This document shows positions 22,600-29,431 of a stretch of DNA of 41,630 bases, piece after piece (position 1 is the first letter of the stretch; each line of letters opens with the position of its first letter). This DNA comes from an uncultured Prevotellaceae bacterium. GTDB lineage: Bacteria; Bacteroidota; Bacteroidia; Bacteroidales; Bacteroidaceae. The notes beneath the pieces were generated by a model. The model searched no databases. It was not told the DNA's origin and was given only the letters and a program-made list of their open reading frames with translations. Both the position numbers and the translations under genes were made by a program. The stretch covers positions 1 through 41,630 of the forward strand of contig CADACW010000042.1 of NCBI GenBank assembly GCA_902786565.1, in the 5' to 3' direction.

Positions 22600-23790
22600 T
22601 CAGGGCTTCTGGCAGAGCAGGAGCACGTGGGAGTTGTCGGCCAGAGTGGTGGCGAAGATGTAGTGGGGGCCGCCGTCTGAGAGCTTCAGGCGCTGGCGCA
22701 GGGCTTGGGCTGAGAGGGGGAAATTGCGCACGCTGATGTTGGCCTGGCGCAGGTGGCCGAGGGTGGCTCTCAGGGCGCGTCTGTTCATTGTGGTGACGGC
22801 CTCGATGCGGAAGCCGCGGCCGGGGAAGTCCACAGGCTGGGCCGAAAGGAAAAGATGGCTGTTGGGCGCCAGCGGTGCCACGCCGAAGTCGCGGGCCAGG
22901 GCCCCGAAGCACCCTGCCTTCATCACGGCGGCATGCGGTTCGTAGAGCAGCATGCCCGGTGCCGGAGCAGCAGGGGTGGGGCAGCAGAGGGGAGCGTCGA
23001 GCGCATTGGCCACCGAGTAGGCCAGCCCCGTGACCGTGTCGGCGCATACCAGCGTGAGGCCGTCGGCCTGTCTTTGCAGCACCAGCAGCAGCTCCTTGCA
23101 CTCGCCGCCGGCGGCCACGATGTGCACCTGGGCTGCGTGCTGCCGCCCCACATCGGCCACAGCCTTGCGCCAGTCGAGCATGGGCGAGAGTTTCAGCATC
23201 ACGATGTCGGCCCGGTCCAGCAGCTCGTCCACCATCGGCACCACGTTGGGCTGGCAGTCGGCCAGCGCGTATGTGCGCCCGCCGTGGTCGTCGCGCCGCG
23301 AGGGGTCTATGTAGATGAGCGTGGCCGCGCCGGCCCGTTGCAGATAGTCGGTGCCGTCGGCGCATACCACTTCAATGTGCACGTTGCAGACCAGTGGCAG
23401 ATTGTGGCGCGCCAGGTCGCAGAGTTGCTCGCTGCGCTCCACGTAGACGGCACTGTCGAAGACCTCGGCCATAAAGGCCGTGTCTACGCCCAGTCCGCCC
23501 GTCAGGTCCAGCAGCCGGCCGCCGTCTGTCAGTTGTCGGCAGAGGTCGGCCTTGTAGCAGGCGGTGAGTTCGCTCGAACACTGCTCCATGTTCAGGTGTG
23601 GCGGATAGACCAGTCCGTCCAGCGCCGCCCACTTCGGCAGTTTGCGGCGGGCGGTCTGCCGGCCCTCTATCTGTTGCAGGGCCGCGGCCAGGTCCACCCC
23701 CTCCGGCACCGAGCGGCGCAGGGCCAGTTGCCTCACGTCGTCGGCGGCGTGCTGTCTGATGAATTGCAGGGTTGCGTCGTCTGTTGCCAT
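22600..23790 (-). CDS. Class I SAM-dependent methyltransferase with THUMP-like C-terminus
   Basis: This 396-residue protein has an N-terminal helical part. A Rossmann methyltransferase follows, with motif I LLDLTGGLGVDTAFMAE (near residues 115-131), an acidic VYVERSEQL and motif IV IYIDPSRRDDHGGR. A C-terminal THUMP-like region (about 320-396) has QANISVRNFPLSAQ and YIFATTLADNSHVLLLC. RNA is the likely substrate (family-based inference). The start is set at 23790: the -7 box at 23824-23817 rules out upstream in-frame ATGs at 23859 and 23829. Confidence 0.88.
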   Translation of the reverse strand: MATDDATLQFIRQHAADDVRQLALRRSVPEGVDLAAALQQIEGRQTARRKLPKWAALDGLVYPPHLNMEQCSSELTACYKADLCRQLTDGGRLLDLTGGLGVDTAFMAEVFDSAVYVERSEQLCDLARHNLPLVCNVHIEVVCADGTDYLQRAGAATLIYIDPSRRDDHGGRTYALADCQPNVVPMVDELLDRADIVMLKLSPMLDWRKAVADVGRQHAAQVHIVAAGGECKELLLVLQRQADGLTLVCADTVTGLAYSVANALDAPLCCPTPAAPAPGMLLYEPHAAVMKAGCFGALARDFGVAPLAPNSHLFLSAQPVDFPGRGFRIEAVTTMNRRALRATLGHLRQANISVRNFPLSAQALRQRLKLSDGGPHYIFATTLADNSHVLLLCQKP

Positions 23791-23816
23791 TTCTGTTAAT
23801 GTATGCTTCCGGCGTG

Positions 23817-23824
23817 CAAAGTTA
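23817..23824 (-). promoter_or_regulatory. -7 box of the THUMP-like methyltransferase gene
   Basis: TAACTTTG on the minus strand (23824-23817), 26 bases before the ATG at 23790. No good -33 box is seen at 18 bases. Confidence 0.55.
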
Positions 23825-23930
23825 GACATTATTTCTGAATATCCCTCATTGCCTGCCAAAAATAATTATCTTGGTGTGCTGATTTTTTGACAAAATACAC
23901 TGGGCACAAATTTCCCCCGGATGTAACTCA

Positions 23931-23996
23931 GAGATAAGTGCCACTTATCTCCGAGATAAAAGGCACTTATCTCCGAGATAAGTGGCACTTATCTCT
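23931..23996. repeat. Three tandem 22-base palindromic repeats
   Basis: Units lie at 23931-23952, 23953-23974 and 23975-23996. Units one and three contain the perfect 19-base palindromes AGATAAGTGCCACTTATCT and AGATAAGTGGCACTTATCT. The middle unit has AGATAAAAGGCACTTATCT, whose second half can pair with the first half of unit one. A diverged two-unit copy is at 41301-41344. Confidence 0.9.
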
Positions 23997-24221
23997 AAGG
24001 GGGGGTAAAAGGCCCCTTCGGCGTGCATATCTTTTTTTATGACATTTTCCGGCAGATTCCTGCATGACGAACTGCCGAAAGCAGAGTTGTATAGCCTTTT
24101 GGCTCTTGCTGAAGGGTTCAGACTGCTGCCTTTTAGTTGTCTGTGTCGTTCAGGTTGTCTTTCCATTCCTGCCGTTAAAAGAAATGAGACATAGAGAAAA
24201 GTCTGTTTGCAGAATATTGAG

Positions 24222-24229
24222 TAACTTTG
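24222..24229 (+). promoter_or_regulatory. -7 box of the glycoside hydrolase operon
   Basis: TAACTTTG, 24 bases before the ATG at 24254. A TTTG at 24206-24209 is only 12 bases upstream, too close for a normal -33 box, so an activator may be involved (inference). Confidence 0.55.
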
Positions 24230-24253
24230 GGGCCAAATTGCAAAATAGCGTAT

Positions 24254-27200
24254 ATGAGACGATTGAAAAGTGTGATTCTGTTGGCGCTTCTGGCCCTGCC
24301 CTTGCAGGCACAGCGGCTGGTGTCGCCCAACGGCCTGATTGCTGTTGAGCAGCAAGGCAGGCAGTACGTAGTGAACTATCGTGGCCAGACGGTGCTCCGT
24401 ATGGAGCTGTCGCCCAACGCCCCGCTCAGTGCGGCCGTGCCCCCCCGGCGCGTCACGGCCGACTACCAGATGGTGGCGGGCAAGCGGCAGCACTGCACCA
24501 ACGAGGCCAACGAATACCGACTGGGCGACGCCCTGGTGATGCGCCTCTACAACGACGGCCTGGCCTATCGCTTCGAAGCCGCCGGCAGCCTGAAGTCACC
24601 GCTCGACCAGTCGAAGGCCGCCTACCACATTGCCGAGGGCACCAAGCGCTGGATGCAGCAGTGGTGTGACAGCTATGAGGGCTTCTACCCCCAGTCTGTC
24701 ACCTGTCGTGTGAAGCCCGTGCCGTCGTACAGCGGCATATCGAAGTCGGCCCAGGGTTGGAACAACCGTTGGGGCTTCCCGGCGCTGCTGGAGCCACAGG
24801 ACGGCGTCTTCGTGCTGCTGACCGAGGCCAACATTGAGCGCGGACAGAGCGCCGCCTGTCTGCGCAACGACGGCGAGCTGTTCCGCGTGGTGGCCGACAA
24901 GACCACCGACGGCGGTGCCCCCCGCCACACGCCTTGGCGCGTGGCCATCGTAGGCACCCTGGCAGACGTGGTGCAGTCGACCCTGGTCACCGACGTGAGC
25001 GAACCGTCGAAGATAGCCGACACCAGTTGGATCCGGCCCGGCGTGGTGTCGTGGATATACTGGGCCCACAACCACGGCAGCAGCGACTACGGCATCGTCT
25101 GCAAATATGTCGACCTGGCCGCCGCCCTCCATCTGCCCTACGTGCTTATCGATGCCGAGTGGGACATGATGAAAGACGGCAAGACCATCGCCGACGCCAT
25201 TGGCTACGCCCGCCGCAAGGGCGTCAAGCCCCTCGTCTGGTACAACTCCAGCGTGGGCTGGGTCAATGGCGCCCCCACTCCGAAGTATCGCCTGAACACG
25301 CCCGAGGACCGCGAGAAAGAGTTTGCCTGGTGTGAGAAGATGGGCGTGGCCGGTGTGAAAATCGACTTCTTCAGCGGTGACACCCAGCTCAATATGGACT
25401 ACTGCCAGGACCTGCTGGAGTGTGCCGCCCGCCATCACCTGCTGGTCAACTTCCACGGTGCCACCATCCCCCGCGGCTGGCAGCGCACGTGGCCCAACCT
25501 GCTCTCTACCGAGGGCGTCTACGGTGCCGAGTGGTACAACAACGTGCCTACGTTCACCGCCCGTGCTGCCAGCCACAATGCCACACTGCCCTTCACCCGC
25601 AACGTCGTGGGCCCGATGGACTATACGCCCTGTGCCTTCAGCGACTCGCAGCACCCCCACAGCACCACCCACGCCCACGAATTGGCGCTCACCGTGCTCT
25701 TCGAGAGCGGCCTGCAGCACCTGGCCGACCGGCCTGAGAGCCTGCTCGGCCAGCCCCGCGAGGTGCAGCGCTTCTTCTCGCTGCTGCCTGCCGCCTGGGA
25801 CGAGACGCGACTCGTCGGCGGCTATCCCGGCAAGAGTGTGGTCATGGCCCGCCGCAGCGGCAACACCTGGTATGTGGCCGGCATCAACGGCCTCGACGAG
25901 GCTCAGACACTCAGCGTGCCCACCTCCTTCATCGGCCAGCACGGCCGGGTGGACCTGTTCCAGGATGGAGGCGAGCGCGCCTGGAGTCTCTCGCAGACCG
26001 CCGACGTGCCCCAGAGCGTGACGTGCCGTCCGCGTGGCGGCTTCGTGGCCGTGGTCCATCCCAAGGGCACCTTTGCCGTGAAGCAGGTGGCTGCCAATGC
26101 CGTGCGCATCAAGTATATGGAGGGCCAGAGCCAGCTGCCCGAACTGCCCGACTGGCTCTATGTGAAGGACGGCGTTGCCCGTAGCGGCGGCATGACCGTC
26201 GAGGTGGACGACGTGAGCCAGACCGTGCTCGTCAAGGACCAGCACGGGCGCGTGGTCTTCGTTGGCAGCCACCAGATGCATGGCCCTGAGGCCACGCTCA
26301 CCATTGCCTCGCCGCAGGACGAATACCTCTTCGGCCTGGGCCAGTTCCAGGACGGCTATGCCAACGTGCGCGGCCTGTCGCGCCGTCTGACGCAGGTGAA
26401 CACGCAGATTTCCATTCCGATGGTGGTCTCCAGCCGGGGCTATGGCCTGCTGTGGAACAACTACGGCCTGACCGAGTTCAACCCCTGCAGCCAGAGCGTC
26501 ACGCTCACTCCGCAGCTCTCACCCCTCAACGCGAAGGAGGAGGTGGTCAATGTCACCTCGACCGAGGGCGGCAAGCAGGAGCGCCGCAAGCGCAACATCT
26601 TCGAGGCCGAGGTCCATATCAGCGAGGCCGGCCAGTACGCGCTGCTCCTCGATGTGGGCCAGAAGATGGCCCGCCGCCACAATCTGGCCATCGACGGCAA
26701 GACCGTCATCGACATGCAGAATGTGTGGCTGCCGCCCACGGCTTCGGCCATCGTCCACTTGGAGGCCGGGCGCCACACCGTGACGTCGGAATCGTCGCAG
26801 GGCGATGCCCCCGTCCTATATTATAATAAGGTGAAAGACGAGACCGTCTTCTCCTCGCCCGTGGCCGATGCCGTCGACTACACAGTGTTCGTCGGTTCTC
26901 CCGACGAAATCATCGCCTCCTACCGCGAGCTCACCGGCACAGCCCCGCTCATGCCCCGCTGGGCACTGGGCTATATACACTGCCGCGAGCGCTACCACTC
27001 GCAGCAGGAGATACTGGAGACCGCCAACCGCTTCCGCCAGGAGCAGCTGCCCGTCGACGTGATTGTGCAGGACTGGCAGTACTGGGGCAAGTACGGCTGG
27101 AACTCCATGCAGTTCGACGAGACCCACTACCCCGACCCGCGGGCCCTGACCGACAGCCTGCACAAGATGGACATCCGGCTGATGGTCAGCGTGTGGTCGA

Positions 27201-28447
27201 AGATTGACAAAAACTCGGAGGTGGGCCGACAGATGGTGGCCGACGGCTACTACATCCCCGGCACCGACTGGATAGACTTCTTCAACCCCGACGCCGCTGC
27301 CGCCTATTGGCGCAACTTCGACCGCAGGCTTGTCCCGCTGGGCATAGACGCCTGGTGGCAGGATGCCACCGAGCCTGAGAACGACGACCTGGTGGGCCGC
27401 CGCGTGAATGGCGGAAAATGGAGCGGCGAAGTGGTGCGCAATGTCTACCCCCTGCTGGTGAACAAGACCGTCTACGAGGGTCTCTCGTCGCATCCGGGCC
27501 GCCCCATGATTCTCACCCGCTGCGGCTTCCCGGGCATTCAGCGCTATGGCTCCGCCCTGTGGAGCGGCGACGTGGGCAACGACTGGGAGACCTTCCGCCG
27601 GCAGATAGTGGCCGGACTGGGCATGCAGGCAGCCGGCATACCCTGGTGGACCTACGATGCCGGAGGCTTCTTCCGCCCCGGCAACCAGTACTCCGATGCC
27701 GGCTATATCCATCGGATGCTGCGCTGGATAGAGACGAGCGTCTATCTGCCCCTGATGCGCGTCCACGGCTATATGAGCAACACCGAGCCGTGGAACTATG
27801 GTGCGGAGGCACAGACGTTCATTGCCGGCTGTCTGAAGGAGCGCTACCGCCTGCTGCCCTACATCTACAGCCAGGCGGCGGCCATCGCCTTCGACGGCTC
27901 CACGCTGATGCGCCCCTTGGTGTTCGACTTTGCCAACGACACGCAGGCGCTGCAGCAGAAATATGAATACATGTTCGGCCCAGCGCTGCTCGTCAGCCCC
28001 GTCACCGAGCCTGATGTCAAGACGTGGCAGACCTATCTGCCAAAGACCACTGGCGGCTGGTACGACTTCCGCACCAGCCAGCACCATGACGGCGGGCAGA
28101 CCGTGAGCACCGATGCCAGCCGAATCCCCGTCTTCGTCAAGGCCGGCAGCATCGTTCCCCTGGCTGAAAATGGCACCGACGGCAACCTCGAACTGCTGGT
28201 CAGCCCCGGCGCCGACGCCTCCTTCGTGCTCTACGAGGACGACGGCACCACCACCGACTACCGTCAGGGGCAGTGCTCGCGCATCGTCCTGCAGTGGGAC
28301 GACGCCCGCCACCGCCTCACCATCGGTGACCGCACGGGCAGCTATCCCGGCATGGCCCAGCGCCGCACCTTCCACGTCAAGGTGATGGGCGGCGGCCAGA
28401 CCACCATTAAATATAAAGGCAAGAAAACTACTGTAACCATTAACTAA
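24254..28447 (+). CDS. GH97-GH31 fusion glycosidase with inserted PA14-like domain
   Basis: This 1397-residue secreted protein (signal peptide ending LPLQAQ) joins two complete glycosidases. Residues about 25-605 are GH97: N-terminal domain, barrel with YVLIDAEWDMM, VKIDFFSGDTQ (Asp371) and LSTEGVYGAEWY (Glu420), and C-terminal sheet. Asp371 fits the retaining GH97 subgroup rather than the inverting SusB type (inference). Residues about 606-1397 are GH31: GLGQFQDGY, a PA14-like insert at about 763-857 (FEAEVHISEAGQYALLLDVG), nucleophile Asp1037 (WWQDATEPEND) and acid/base Asp1106 (LWSGDVGNDW). The PA14 insert recalls GH31 alpha-xylosidases. No linker separates the halves. The ATG at 24254 follows the -7 box; an earlier ATG-free extension lies within it. 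It heads an operon with 28460 and 29432. Confidence 0.93.
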   Translation: MRRLKSVILLALLALPLQAQRLVSPNGLIAVEQQGRQYVVNYRGQTVLRMELSPNAPLSAAVPPRRVTADYQMVAGKRQHCTNEANEYRLGDALVMRLYNDGLAYRFEAAGSLKSPLDQSKAAYHIAEGTKRWMQQWCDSYEGFYPQSVTCRVKPVPSYSGISKSAQGWNNRWGFPALLEPQDGVFVLLTEANIERGQSAACLRNDGELFRVVADKTTDGGAPRHTPWRVAIVGTLADVVQSTLVTDVSEPSKIADTSWIRPGVVSWIYWAHNHGSSDYGIVCKYVDLAAALHLPYVLIDAEWDMMKDGKTIADAIGYARRKGVKPLVWYNSSVGWVNGAPTPKYRLNTPEDREKEFAWCEKMGVAGVKIDFFSGDTQLNMDYCQDLLECAARHHLLVNFHGATIPRGWQRTWPNLLSTEGVYGAEWYNNVPTFTARAASHNATLPFTRNVVGPMDYTPCAFSDSQHPHSTTHAHELALTVLFESGLQHLADRPESLLGQPREVQRFFSLLPAAWDETRLVGGYPGKSVVMARRSGNTWYVAGINGLDEAQTLSVPTSFIGQHGRVDLFQDGGERAWSLSQTADVPQSVTCRPRGGFVAVVHPKGTFAVKQVAANAVRIKYMEGQSQLPELPDWLYVKDGVARSGGMTVEVDDVSQTVLVKDQHGRVVFVGSHQMHGPEATLTIASPQDEYLFGLGQFQDGYANVRGLSRRLTQVNTQISIPMVVSSRGYGLLWNNYGLTEFNPCSQSVTLTPQLSPLNAKEEVVNVTSTEGGKQERRKRNIFEAEVHISEAGQYALLLDVGQKMARRHNLAIDGKTVIDMQNVWLPPTASAIVHLEAGRHTVTSESSQGDAPVLYYNKVKDETVFSSPVADAVDYTVFVGSPDEIIASYRELTGTAPLMPRWALGYIHCRERYHSQQEILETANRFRQEQLPVDVIVQDWQYWGKYGWNSMQFDETHYPDPRALTDSLHKMDIRLMVSVWSKIDKNSEVGRQMVADGYYIPGTDWIDFFNPDAAAAYWRNFDRRLVPLGIDAWWQDATEPENDDLVGRRVNGGKWSGEVVRNVYPLLVNKTVYEGLSSHPGRPMILTRCGFPGIQRYGSALWSGDVGNDWETFRRQIVAGLGMQAAGIPWWTYDAGGFFRPGNQYSDAGYIHRMLRWIETSVYLPLMRVHGYMSNTEPWNYGAEAQTFIAGCLKERYRLLPYIYSQAAAIAFDGSTLMRPLVFDFANDTQALQQKYEYMFGPALLVSPVTEPDVKTWQTYLPKTTGGWYDFRTSQHHDGGQTVSTDASRIPVFVKAGSIVPLAENGTDGNLELLVSPGADASFVLYEDDGTTTDYRQGQCSRIVLQWDDARHRLTIGDRTGSYPGMAQRRTFHVKVMGGGQTTIKYKGKKTTVTIN

Positions 28448-28459
28448 TAAAGTATCACT

Positions 28460-29416
28460 ATGAAACCTATCAAACGACTTTTGGCCCTCGCCGCAGCACT
28501 CTGCCTGGCAGTGGCAATGACAGCCCAGAACCTCTATGATGCCTCTGGCGGAAGGATTATCGGCAAAATATCGGGCAACTATATCTACGATGCCTCCGGT
28601 GGCTACACCATCGGCAGAATCAATGGCGAGCGCATGATGGACGGCAGTGGCGGCCGCACGCTGAACCACATCAAGTCCGACGGGCGTGTGATGGACAGCG
28701 GAGGCGGCATCTGCGTGGGACACATCAAAAGCGACGGTCGCGTGACCGACGGCGGCGGCGGTCGCACGCTGGGCTATGTTGAGAACGGCTACGTCTTCGA
28801 CAGCAGCCACGGCACGAAAATAGGCCAGTATAAGGGTGTGGACGCTAAATATGTGGCCTACTACTTTTTCTTCTTCCCCAACAGGAACACGGCTTCGGCC
28901 TCCCCGAAGAGACCCGCCAACAACACGCCCAAGAAAGTCACCGACGCCCTTGCCCCAAGCTCAAAGGGAGTGGCTCTCTACGACCGCGACATGAGGAAAA
29001 TGGGCACGCTGTGGGATAAAGACCGCTTTGTCAGCACCGTCGCCAACGGATTCCTCATCACATTTAAGAAGGCCGACGACGGCCTCGCCATCTATGACCG
29101 TGGCAAGTTCTTGTGTACCTTGTGCAAGGACAACAAGATTTATTACAACGAGGGTAAGAGTGTCTATGGCACCTTCGACGAGAAGGGCAATGCCTACGAC
29201 GAGAACGGCAGGCTGTTCGGCTACATCCGTGATGACGGTGAGGTCTTCATCGTTACCAAGAAAAAGGAGGAACTGCTTTTCGGCCACATTAAAGACAAGG
29301 ACTTCGACCGCCAACTCACAGGTCTCCTCTACTTCGTCTGCTACTACACTCCCCTTCTCAATATGTACGACGAACTGGACAAGCAGAAGGCCAAGAAAGA
29401 CTCTATAGGCAACTAA
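28460..29416 (+). CDS. Secreted short-beta-repeat protein of unknown function
   Basis: This 318-residue protein has a signal peptide (ALCLAVAMTAQ). At least five repeats of about 17-19 residues follow, with the pattern Y/V-x-D-x-S/G-G-G-R-x-I/L-G-x-I (for example YDASGGRIIGKI, YDASGGYTIGRI, TDGGGGRTLGYV) in residues 24-125. After a serine- and proline-rich linker come more diverged repeats (ALYDRDMRKMGTLWD, YDENGRLFGYIRDD) and a hydrophobic segment LLYFVCYYTPLLNMYDEL near the end. It resembles Bacteroidales proteins described as beta-flower repeats, but I cannot confirm this. It sits between two glycosidases with gaps of 12 and 15 bases, so a role in the same glycan process is likely (inference). 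Confidence 0.85.
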   Translation: MKPIKRLLALAAALCLAVAMTAQNLYDASGGRIIGKISGNYIYDASGGYTIGRINGERMMDGSGGRTLNHIKSDGRVMDSGGGICVGHIKSDGRVTDGGGGRTLGYVENGYVFDSSHGTKIGQYKGVDAKYVAYYFFFFPNRNTASASPKRPANNTPKKVTDALAPSSKGVALYDRDMRKMGTLWDKDRFVSTVANGFLITFKKADDGLAIYDRGKFLCTLCKDNKIYYNEGKSVYGTFDEKGNAYDENGRLFGYIRDDGEVFIVTKKKEELLFGHIKDKDFDRQLTGLLYFVCYYTPLLNMYDELDKQKAKKDSIGN

Positions 29417-29431
29417 ACGTTACAAATCATA

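Larger units (their letters stand above)
23791..24253. other. Divergent intergenic region with repeats and no gene
   Basis: This 463-base gap separates a minus-strand methyltransferase from the plus-strand GH operon. It holds the two outward -7 boxes, three 22-base palindromic repeats (23931-23996) and the small inverted repeat AAGGGG/CCCCTT with a G-run near 23997-24019. The part from about 24060 to 24200 shows nothing I can name. Confidence 0.6.

Noticed and set aside
23931-23996. CRISPR array
   Set aside because: The 22-base units are directly adjacent with no spacers, and no cas gene is in the window.
24596-26281. Long minus-strand open frame opposite the GH97 half
   Set aside because: Same reason: it is a shadow of a strongly supported gene with both catalytic residues in place.
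26816-28810. Long minus-strand open frame opposite the GH31 half
   Set aside because: It mirrors the GH97-GH31 gene, has low-complexity alanine-, valine- and glycine-rich composition and no family motif. High GC content leaves the opposite strand open by chance.
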